This document shows, piece by piece, positions 54,720 through 62,073 of a stretch of 64,000 bases of DNA (positions within the stretch are counted from its first letter, which is position 1; every line of letters begins with the position of its first letter). Source of the stretch: JBCCIM01 sp965263205 (GTDB taxonomy: Bacteria; Bacteroidota; Rhodothermia; Rhodothermales; JAHQVL01); the NCBI GenBank assembly GCA_965263205.1, contig CBDHHF010000009.1, positions 62,001 through 126,000 on the forward strand, written 5' to 3'. A program made the translations under genes and the position numbers. The notes below the pieces were generated by a model, which ran no database searches, was not told where the DNA came from, and saw only the letters and a list, made by a program, of their open reading frames with translations.

Positions 54720-56255
54720 TTGCTACGCATACCGCATAACTTCTCCAGGGAGAACATATTACCCTCCAGCTACGTTTTCGCAGCTCATACCCCACCGGAT
54801 CGTTTACCGTCTATTGCTTCAAAATCCGTGAACTGCTCTCGCGTATTCTATCTACTTCTCACGCTGCTCCTCCTGCCTGTATTGACCGCACAAGCACAGG
54901 ATAGTGTAGCTGTATTCCGCAAAGAATTATCGTTTACGGGCGGTAGCAACAGCGTGTTGCCTTTCTGGGTAGCAGCCAATCAGTTTGGGGTTCTTCCCTA
55001 CAACCGCAGCAGCGCTGCCTTCCGGGCATCACTTATTCAACCGGTGAAAAAGCCTTCGCGCGTGGGTTATGCCTATGGTATCGATACGGTTGTACGTGCC
55101 GGCGAGGCGTCCAGCGTGTTTCTACAGCAAGTATATGGCGAGTTAACCTGGGGTCCCTTTTTGCTACGTGCCGGCCGGAAAGAAGAGACCATGGGCGAGG
55201 TTCACCCATTCCTCTCCACTGGCTCCATGGTGCTAAGCCAGAATGCCGCACCAATTACGGGTATCAGTCTATCATGGCCGGCGTATGTAACGATTCCTCG
55301 CACGGGCACCTTTCTGGCGCTCAAGGGGCATGTTAAACACGGCTGGTTTGGCGGAGATCGCATTACTACAGATCCCATGCTGCATGCAAAATCGTTTTTC
55401 ATGCGTTTCGGCAAAGATGCCTGGCCCTGGAAAGCATGGGCCGGCGTGATGCACTACAACATTTGGGGCGGCCGGCACAAAAACGAAAATATTGGCGACC
55501 TGCCCAGCTCGTTCAACGACTTCCTCCGCGTCTTTTTTATTCAGGGAGCTAACAATTCGTTTGTTGTAGATGGTGAAGTGACCAACGTATTGGGTAACTC
55601 CATTGGGGCATACGATGTGGGCATTTCCTATCAGGGCACATCGTTCTTCCTGCAACTCTATCGGCAGTTTTATCTGGAAGACACCGTCTCCACGCGCCTT
55701 CGCAGTCCTGGCGATGGCCTTTATGGACTGCACTACCAGCTGACAGGCCGCAAGGGTATTATCGAACATCTGGTCTATGAACACATGAACACCCGCAAAC
55801 AGGGGTCAAAGCGTTCAGAGATTCAGGGGACAGACAATTATTATAACCACTTCATTTACTCTACAGGATGGACGCATCGCGGCAGAACATTGGGCACACC
55901 GATGATCCTAATGCGCCCGGACCAGGTTGGTGTATTCAACAACATGTTGTTTGCACATCATTTGGGGATAGCGGGCTCGCTCTCGGCGCATACCCAATAC
56001 CAGGTATTGCTAACCATGACGCGGAATTACGGGGTGAATTCTATTTTCCGTTCTACAGGGTTTGGTTTTACCATGGAGGATGCACGGTTTGACGGTGCAA
56101 GAGACCAATACTACGCCGGCCTCTCCTTCCTGCAATCATTTCCTCAGTACCCGCGGCTGCAGGTGTTCACCCGATTTGGCTTTGATTGGGGCGAACTGCT
56201 CACAGACAACAACTTCGGTTTCTCACTCGGCCTGGTGCATACAACACAAAACTAA
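54720..56255 (+). CDS. Wzi-like outer-membrane barrel protein (capsule assembly Wzi family)
   Basis: An outer-membrane protein of 511 or 475 residues. After a hydrophobic leader (VFYLLLTLLLLPVLTAQAQ), features of the Wzi family appear: LPFWVAANQFGVLPYNRSS, GPFLLRAGRKEETMGEVHP, FFMRFGKDAWPWKAWAG, and NYYNHFIYSTGWTHRGRTLGTP. The best known members hold capsule or exopolysaccharide at the surface. No polysaccharide genes are near, so the ligand is open. The TTG at 54720 has no clear ribosome site; the in-frame GTG at 54828, just before the leader, is an equally likely start. It is divergent from the GWxTD gene. Confidence 0.8.
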   Translation: MLRIPHNFSRENILPSSYVFAAHTPPDRLPSIASKSVNCSRVFYLLLTLLLLPVLTAQAQDSVAVFRKELSFTGGSNSVLPFWVAANQFGVLPYNRSSAAFRASLIQPVKKPSRVGYAYGIDTVVRAGEASSVFLQQVYGELTWGPFLLRAGRKEETMGEVHPFLSTGSMVLSQNAAPITGISLSWPAYVTIPRTGTFLALKGHVKHGWFGGDRITTDPMLHAKSFFMRFGKDAWPWKAWAGVMHYNIWGGRHKNENIGDLPSSFNDFLRVFFIQGANNSFVVDGEVTNVLGNSIGAYDVGISYQGTSFFLQLYRQFYLEDTVSTRLRSPGDGLYGLHYQLTGRKGIIEHLVYEHMNTRKQGSKRSEIQGTDNYYNHFIYSTGWTHRGRTLGTPMILMRPDQVGVFNNMLFAHHLGIAGSLSAHTQYQVLLTMTRNYGVNSIFRSTGFGFTMEDARFDGARDQYYAGLSFLQSFPQYPRLQVFTRFGFDWGELLTDNNFGFSLGLVHTTQN

Positions 56256-56521
56256 AGGCACATTAACTCACTCTAGACGCCCAAAAGCATACGCTCCCAA
56301 ACCCGCCATACTTTTGTGATAGGTTTAGCAAAGCTCTGACATACCCTAAATTGAGCCATCCAGTATCATTTTAGTAGTACTGGACGCCAGTACTGTAAAG
56401 GTCCTGTGGTGAAGGTCCCCCGCTCCCCGACCGGGCACCCCAGAAGTAGTATACCAGATCAGGCTTTTACCCCCCAGCCGTGTTCTTCAGCAGACATGGT
56501 CGTATAAGAAAGTTGATCACC

Positions 56522-56953
56522 ATGACGAACAAAAAACAGCGCACGATCGAGCGAGAGATCAACGCGCGGCTGTACCGCAACCTGACGCGGGAAGGCATCC
56601 CGATGGATCACCTGGATCCCACACATCTGGCAGACTGGCCACTCATCGAATATCCGAGCAACAAAGCCGACTATGTAAACCTGTTGCCGCCGTCGTACCG
56701 CAATCCCTTCAGCCAAACCGTCAGCACAGCAACGGCTACCCGAAAGCCACGCACCAGCAACACAGAAGCCCCGGCGCAAGCGTTTAAAGAAAGCCTGGCC
56801 AACGAGTGGTCCATTACCAATAAACCTGAGATTGCCACGCTGCCAGAACCAGAAAAAACGGATGCGTCACTGTTGTTGATTACCATTGCCGGCATCTTGA
56901 TGGCGGTGTCGCTTGCCCTAAACAGTACCTTGTTGACTCAGCTGTTTTTCTAA
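56522..56953 (+). CDS. Tail-anchored protein of unknown function
   Basis: 143 residues. The N-terminal half is charged and Pro-rich (KKQRTIEREINARLYRNLTR, HLDPTHLADWPLIEYPSNKA, YVNLLPPSYRNPFSQTV). A single membrane helix at the very C-terminus (about 119-141, LLLITIAGILMAVSLALNS) makes it a tail-anchored protein with its bulk in the cytoplasm. I do not know the family. Its ATG at 56522 is preceded by a weak ribosome site. It stands between the Wzi-like gene and the convergent lipoprotein gene at 56979. Confidence 0.6.
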   Translation: MTNKKQRTIEREINARLYRNLTREGIPMDHLDPTHLADWPLIEYPSNKADYVNLLPPSYRNPFSQTVSTATATRKPRTSNTEAPAQAFKESLANEWSITNKPEIATLPEPEKTDASLLLITIAGILMAVSLALNSTLLTQLFF

Positions 56954-56978
56954 TTAAACGATGTCCAACTCCTGGGCA

Positions 56979-57653
56979 TTATGGGTTGATTGAAATGCCA
57001 AGTGCAACGGCAAAAACAACCCGTTCTATTTCTGGAGAATATCCGAGCCAAAGCCGGCTTCGAAGCCGCCCTTTTTCGTCATCGATGTAGTGCGCCATTC
57101 GAATGCCGGCTGATGATACCCTGAAATGAAAGATTGGCTCGTCCACATAGCACAAAAAGGCGGTCTCGCATCGTGTTAGTCCATGCCGATCACTCCGGGC
57201 ATACACGCCTATACCCAATCCGCCACTATCATGGCGCACCACAGGGTGTTGTAAAATAAGTGCGTAGTTCTGATGGATATTCCCCATAGCCGTCACGTAG
57301 AGCTTTTCCCGAAACGCATACGTCCAATCGACTCCAATGCCGGCTCCGCCCACCGCAAATCCGATAGCACCCACACGTTTTGTGCTAAAGCCACGTTTGT
57401 AGCTGAGCGACCATAAATTTCTATCGAGCAGCCACATGCGTCCTGCGCCCGGGTTTTGGCGCAACGCATACTGCCGAAAGCCCGTGCGAGTCATCGCAGA
57501 AGAAACGGAAAGACCTTGCGTCGATTCCTCAGGATCTTTGTGCTGTTCGAATAGCATGATCTCGCTTTGCGGCACGTGCAACGCATTGCACCCTGCACAC
57601 GCTATCATCAAACCGACAAACCATGCCAGTGTACTGTAAGATTGGTATCGCAT
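56979..57653 (-). CDS. Putative lipoprotein of unknown function
   Basis: 224 residues. Leader with lipobox (GLMIACAGCNAL), then a Thr/Ser-rich stretch and a beta-rich body (SLSYKRGFSTKRVGAIGFAV, GAGIGVDWTYAFREKLYVTA, SSAGIRMAHYIDDEKGRL, VVFAVALGISINP) that could be a small barrel. The combination of a lipobox and barrel-like strands is odd; the Cys may be fortuitous. I do not recognise a family. It is divergent from the DUF4097-like protein at 57884, and about 230 nt with no gene separate the starts. Confidence 0.65.
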   Translation of the reverse strand: MRYQSYSTLAWFVGLMIACAGCNALHVPQSEIMLFEQHKDPEESTQGLSVSSAMTRTGFRQYALRQNPGAGRMWLLDRNLWSLSYKRGFSTKRVGAIGFAVGGAGIGVDWTYAFREKLYVTAMGNIHQNYALILQHPVVRHDSGGLGIGVYARSDRHGLTRCETAFLCYVDEPIFHFRVSSAGIRMAHYIDDEKGRLRSRLWLGYSPEIERVVFAVALGISINP

Positions 57654-57883
57654 TTTACTGGAGAGGATGATTTTGTCATGCGAGGCGCCGTGTACCTATC
57701 GAGACAACGCGAGGGGCTGCATCGGCGCATAAGGAGACTTGGGGAGCACCTGTCTATTAATCCGTCTACTAAAAAGCGGAGTATCCTGCCAAAAGACGAC
57801 ATCTGCCTTGTAACTTCTTCTTTTTGGTAGCCGTAAATCCTACATTACTCCTCAATTAATTATCAGATTACTGCTGCTGAGCC

Positions 57884-59107
57884 ATGAGTCAATCATCACC
57901 CAAATCCGTTTCGACCCCTAAAAAGATTGCCCTGCTTGTACTGGGCGCGCTTACGCTGCTTACGTTTGTGAATATTCTTGAAGCCGGCGTCAGCAAGTTT
58001 CGCGGCGGGGATCGCGCTATTGCTACTACAGAAGAAGGAGACTACCTCCCTATGGACGAAGTAGCAGCGCGGACTGATGCAAATGATGGGGATTTGATGA
58101 TTGAAGAGTCGTTTGATGTGTCGCCGGGCGACAACTTCGTAGTAGGTGTTAATGATGCAGATGTCATCGTTGAAACCGGCAATAGTACCGAAGCGCGCAT
58201 CGAGGTTTTCCTGAAAGCCAACAACATGAACAAGGCTCGTGAATACTTCGATGACCAGGAATTTGAAGTGACCCAGGTTGGCGGTACGGTTTACGTTAAA
58301 ACTTCTCCAAAGCGGAAAAGCTATGACTGGTCCATCATGCGCAATCTCCGCATCACAGTCAGGGCGAGCATTCCTGCTGATTTTAACGTCAAACTCAAAA
58401 CAGCAGATGGCGACATCGTGCTTGGCGAAACCAGCGGAGAGATTATGCTCCAGACTTCCGATGGTGACATCGCCACAGAATTCCTCTCAGGTCCCTCGAT
58501 CAATATTCGCACGTCCGATGGTGATATTGCTACCGAGTCGATGGATGCAGAAAAAGTCTCTGTTGCAACGTCTGATGGCGATATTAACCTGGAAGACATT
58601 GCCGCAGATGACATCTCTGTACGCACCTCGGACGGTGACATTGTTGCAGAGCAGCTTCTGGGTAACTCTACCGTTTCAACGTCTGATGGTGACATTCGCA
58701 TCAAAACCATCGAGGGTGCAGAAACAGCTGTTCGTACTTCAGACGGCGATATTGTGACCGACGTTGTTGACACCAACGAAGCACAATTTCAGACGTCGGA
58801 TGGTAACATTGTGCTACGCAATGTAGCCGGCGACCTTACCGCGAAGACGTCTAGCGGCAACCTTAATGTGGGCCTGACAGCCGGCGGGAAAGTGTACCTC
58901 CGCTCCGGCGATGGCAATATCCAGATCAGCGCACCAAGCGATTATTCCGCTGCATTGTCGCTCCGCGGGGAACGTGTAAAGATTTCATCCGGTTTTCAGT
59001 TCGACGGGAAACTCAAGAAAAATGAGGCAGAAGGTCGGATAAACGGTGGCGAATACAGCATCGAAGCCCGCACATCGGACGGCGAAGTAGTTTTTAAAGA
59101 AAACTAG
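57884..59107 (+). CDS. DUF4097-like beta-solenoid protein with TSDGDI repeats, membrane-anchored
   Basis: 407 residues with one N-terminal membrane helix (about 13-35, KKIALLVLGALTLLTFVNIL). From about residue 170 on, a motif of the type TSDGDI recurs about eleven times at intervals of 15-20 residues (TADGDIVL, TSDGDIAT, TSDGDINL, TSDGDIRI, TSDGNIVL, SGDGNIQI and TSDGEVVF), as expected for rungs of a right-handed beta-solenoid, with Asp-Gly turns. This is the DUF4097 / bactofilin-like adhesin type. No enzyme motif is visible. A paralogue follows at 59270. A hairpin element fills the gap between them. Confidence 0.85.
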   Translation: MSQSSPKSVSTPKKIALLVLGALTLLTFVNILEAGVSKFRGGDRAIATTEEGDYLPMDEVAARTDANDGDLMIEESFDVSPGDNFVVGVNDADVIVETGNSTEARIEVFLKANNMNKAREYFDDQEFEVTQVGGTVYVKTSPKRKSYDWSIMRNLRITVRASIPADFNVKLKTADGDIVLGETSGEIMLQTSDGDIATEFLSGPSINIRTSDGDIATESMDAEKVSVATSDGDINLEDIAADDISVRTSDGDIVAEQLLGNSTVSTSDGDIRIKTIEGAETAVRTSDGDIVTDVVDTNEAQFQTSDGNIVLRNVAGDLTAKTSSGNLNVGLTAGGKVYLRSGDGNIQISAPSDYSAALSLRGERVKISSGFQFDGKLKKNEAEGRINGGEYSIEARTSDGEVVFKEN

Positions 59108-59213
59108 GGCGTATCTGAAAAATAAGTGCTGCGAAGTCATATCCTGATCATGCGATCAGGGTACAGCTTTGGCACCACTTATTTGGGATTTTTCAGATAA
59201 AGCCCAGGTTTTT
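59107..59213. repeat. Large hairpin element with ATCCTGAT...ATCAGG core (copy 6)
   Basis: Outer arms GGGCGTATCTGAAAAATAAG and its partner ending TTTTTCAGATAAAGCCC pair with a small bulge, around an inner hairpin CCTGATC/GATCAGG (59142-59160). The inner part matches 17220-17254 at 29 of 35 bases. The structure may end transcription of the upstream gene; it looks like a small mobile hairpin. Confidence 0.7.
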
Positions 59214-59269
59214 TTGCTCATTCCGGGTTTTGGTATTGATTCACGACCACCATTCTCCGAAATTTGGGC

Positions 59270-60214
59270 ATGGCGAGAATTACGCGCCCGGCGCCTGACA
59301 AAGAGGTACGGGCTTTACAAAAGAAGTTTGACGTCGCTCCTTCAGGGCGCCTGTTCATCAGCGTCCCTGGCGCTGACCTAGATCTGGTAGCTACAGATTC
59401 CGACAAGGTTGAAGCTGAGGTCTATGTAAAATCCCAATCCAAAAATGAAGCGCTTGCACTCACGGACCGCATAAAACTGCGGCTCCGTGCTGTAGATAAA
59501 CAAACGGTACGCATCGAGTCGAAGTCCTTCTACCAAAACGGATTTGTGGGCTGGAATACGGACGATGCCATCCAGATCCGGCTTCTTATCCGGCTTCCAC
59601 GCGCGTTCAACGTGGATATTCAGGCATCGGGCAGCAATACATCGATCAAGTCGGTGGAAGGTAAAATCAGTGTACAGCTTTCAGGCGGTTCGTTTGCAGG
59701 AAGCGAACTGCAAGGCAAACTTGAAGTGTTTGGCTACGGCTGCACGCTTGACATCGACCAGTTCGAAGGTTCACAACTAGACCTTGTAGCTGCCTCCAGC
59801 GACTTGAGTGCCTCTAATGTAAAAGCAGGGCAATTGAGCATACGTGCCTCAGGCAGTACCTCCACCCTCTCACAAATCGAGGCCAACTCCTCACTGGCTT
59901 TTCACAGCGGTGAAGCAACAATCACCAACATCGAAGGGACCATCGACGCAGAAGCCCAGGGATGCGACGTATCGTTCCAGATCGAGCAATTTGACGACGC
60001 CCGCTTTTCGGTGTGCGGCAGCGAACTCGCACTCCACCTGAAGCCGCAACTCGAAGCCAAACTCTTGCTGGAAGCCGACAGTGTATTCCTCGACAAGGCG
60101 TTTACGTTCTCCGGTGACAAAGAAGAAGACCGGATCGATGGCCGGCTCAACAAAGGCAATAATCTCATCAAAGCACGGGCAGCTGCCGGATCAATCCGGT
60201 GTGTCCCCGTTTAA
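59270..60214 (+). CDS. DUF4097-like protein, paralogue without membrane helix
   Basis: 314 residues of the same beta-solenoid type as the upstream gene: KKFDVAPSGRLFISVPGADL, IQIRLLIRLPRAFNVDIQAS, SVEGKISVQLSGGSFAG, LSIRASGSTSTLSQIEA and VFLDKAFTFSGDKEEDRIDG. The TSDGDI signature is replaced by looser Gly/Ser turns. No signal peptide or membrane helix is seen, so it may be cytoplasmic, unlike its partner. Start at the ATG 59270; a TTG two codons upstream is also in frame. Probably expressed with the previous gene, although the hairpin element lies between them. Confidence 0.72.
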   Translation: MARITRPAPDKEVRALQKKFDVAPSGRLFISVPGADLDLVATDSDKVEAEVYVKSQSKNEALALTDRIKLRLRAVDKQTVRIESKSFYQNGFVGWNTDDAIQIRLLIRLPRAFNVDIQASGSNTSIKSVEGKISVQLSGGSFAGSELQGKLEVFGYGCTLDIDQFEGSQLDLVAASSDLSASNVKAGQLSIRASGSTSTLSQIEANSSLAFHSGEATITNIEGTIDAEAQGCDVSFQIEQFDDARFSVCGSELALHLKPQLEAKLLLEADSVFLDKAFTFSGDKEEDRIDGRLNKGNNLIKARAAAGSIRCVPV

Positions 60215-60368
60215 CACGTCACGTCTATGCGTCATCCCCTGGCGCGTACACTTTTGTGAATCAATGATTAATGCGATATAGGGGTAGTCACACCTCCTCG
60301 CTACCGGGTACTGCTTTCAAAACAACGATCTGTTGAATCACTGAAAGAAAGGCCTTACCAAAATCATT

Positions 60369-61007
60369 GTGTCTCAATCAATCGTTTTAGCATATAGTTC
60401 AGTACCAACCACCAATAAGGGGATTACGGACAAGCCCAATATGGCTGCTGAGGATCGATTTTCCGATTGGTGTAACAGACTGAAAGCTTCTGATCATACA
60501 GCGTTCGAAGAGGTGTTTTCGCAGCTCTACGATCCATTGCTGAATTATGCAATGTATTTGATCAAAAGCCGGCCTGTTGCACTAGACCTGGTTCAGGAGA
60601 CATTCCTGAAGCTGTGGGAAAAACGTGAAACGCTCAATCCGAACAAGTCTCTCAAATCGCTGCTGTATTTGATTGTCAGAAATCTGGCGTTCAATCATCA
60701 GCGGGACAAGGTGTCGCGAGACGCCAAGCTAGCAACGCTACCCGAACGGGGCGGCAGAGAAATCACTGCACCTGACGATGCGTTTGCCGGCGGTATTTTG
60801 AAAGACAAAATGGATGAGTGGATTAACGAGTTGCCTTTGCGCCAACGCGAAGCATTGATATTGAGCCGTTTCCAGGGGTTAAGTCACCAGGAAGTAGCGG
60901 CAATTATGGATGTTTCGCCTCGCACTGTGAATAACCACCTCGTCCGGGCTTTAAAGTACATCCACGGTCAAATTCAAGGATATGAACCGAGCTTGTTGGA
61001 CTCATGA
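60369..61007 (+). CDS. ECF sigma factor (FecI/RpoE type)
   Basis: 212 residues. Region 2 is DHTAFEEVFSQLYDPLLNYA and VALDLVQETFLKLWEKRETL, region 4 is LPLRQREALILSRFQGLSHQ and VAAIMDVSPRTVNNHLVRAL. It directs RNA polymerase to the target promoters when freed from its anti-sigma factor. The stop overlaps the start of the FecR gene by four bases (ATGA). GTG at 60369 is the first start; ATG at 60441 (MAAEDRF) fits the family's usual N-terminus better and may be the true one. Sigma, FecR and TonB receptor together form a standard surface-signalling unit. Confidence 0.9.
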   Translation: MSQSIVLAYSSVPTTNKGITDKPNMAAEDRFSDWCNRLKASDHTAFEEVFSQLYDPLLNYAMYLIKSRPVALDLVQETFLKLWEKRETLNPNKSLKSLLYLIVRNLAFNHQRDKVSRDAKLATLPERGGREITAPDDAFAGGILKDKMDEWINELPLRQREALILSRFQGLSHQEVAAIMDVSPRTVNNHLVRALKYIHGQIQGYEPSLLDS

Positions 61008-62026
61008 AAATGAACAATAATAAAAATAGTTTGCCTATTGAGGTGCAGAAGGCAATCTCGCAGGAACGCTCTTCCATGCAGGGGGAATTGTCGCGAGTCT
61101 GGGACCTCATGGGTGAAGCGCAGGCAGATGTACACGCCGGCGCTGATAGAGAAAAAGCAGAAATGTGGCTGCGTTTGAAAGAGCGCATTGCTGAAGACAT
61201 CAAGACACCTGGTGTCCCCCATCAAACGACTTTGCGCCGCGTTGAGCTGGATCGTCCTGCTGTTAAACCAGGTCTCCAACTTATCCGCACTACGCGTTGG
61301 GTATCACTTGCAGCCTCCTTTGCCATTTTAATGGCAGCCGGCTTATGGTTCTGGAATATTCCAGTGACTGAAAACGGTGTTCCAGGCCAGATTGTAAACG
61401 TACAACTCCCAGATGGATCGTCTGTTGAATTGAATAGCGGAGCCACGTTAACATACCAGCGCGGATTCTCGGGAATCCCTTTTGTGGCTGCGAAACAACG
61501 TAATGTGACGCTTAAAGGAGAGGCTTACTTTAAAATTCACAAATCTACCGTGCCTTTTACAGTACAGACTTTTAATGCAGAAGTGAGCGTTTTGGGGACT
61601 GAATTTAACGTGCGTTCCTGGTCAAAAACGTTAAATAAAACAGCCGTGACGCTTGCCTCGGGACGGGTTGCAGTAACTGCAAACGCAAACCCTGGCAAAT
61701 CATTGATTTTAAGTGAACCGGGTCATAGAATCGTTGTAGAGGGAGCTAACCCCATGCCCGCAAGTGTGGAGGAAGCAGATATCAATGCAACGCTAATTTG
61801 GCGCGAAGCTGGGTTCTCTGTTTACAATGAGTCGCTCAAGTCTGTATTTGAAGAGTTGGAGCGGAGATTTAATGTAGAAATTACAGTACAGAACCTTTCT
61901 ACCCTGGATGATTCATTGACAATCATGTTGGCCAAACCTGGTACGATCGAGACCATTTTGGATGACATTTGCACATCCAAGGAGCTAAGCTACCGGTTAA
62001 CGAGCAGAGGATACGAGATTTTTTAG
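61004..62026 (+). CDS. FecR-family anti-sigma factor
   Basis: 340 residues with one membrane helix (about 101-121, WVSLAASFAILMAAGLWFW). The cytoplasmic N-terminus should bind the sigma factor. The periplasmic FecR domain shows VQLPDGSSVELNSGATLTYQ, VTLKGEAYFKIHKSTVPFTV and VLGTEFNVRSWSKTLNKTAV, then a C-terminal part (ESLKSVFEELERRFNVEITV) of the STN-contacting type. It transmits a signal from the receptor that follows. ATG overlaps the sigma factor stop. Confidence 0.93.
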   Translation: MKMNNNKNSLPIEVQKAISQERSSMQGELSRVWDLMGEAQADVHAGADREKAEMWLRLKERIAEDIKTPGVPHQTTLRRVELDRPAVKPGLQLIRTTRWVSLAASFAILMAAGLWFWNIPVTENGVPGQIVNVQLPDGSSVELNSGATLTYQRGFSGIPFVAAKQRNVTLKGEAYFKIHKSTVPFTVQTFNAEVSVLGTEFNVRSWSKTLNKTAVTLASGRVAVTANANPGKSLILSEPGHRIVVEGANPMPASVEEADINATLIWREAGFSVYNESLKSVFEELERRFNVEITVQNLSTLDDSLTIMLAKPGTIETILDDICTSKELSYRLTSRGYEIF

Positions 62027-62073
62027 CGATCCCCCGTTAGTTGTAACGCGAAGATCAATTCAGGAAAAAAGAT

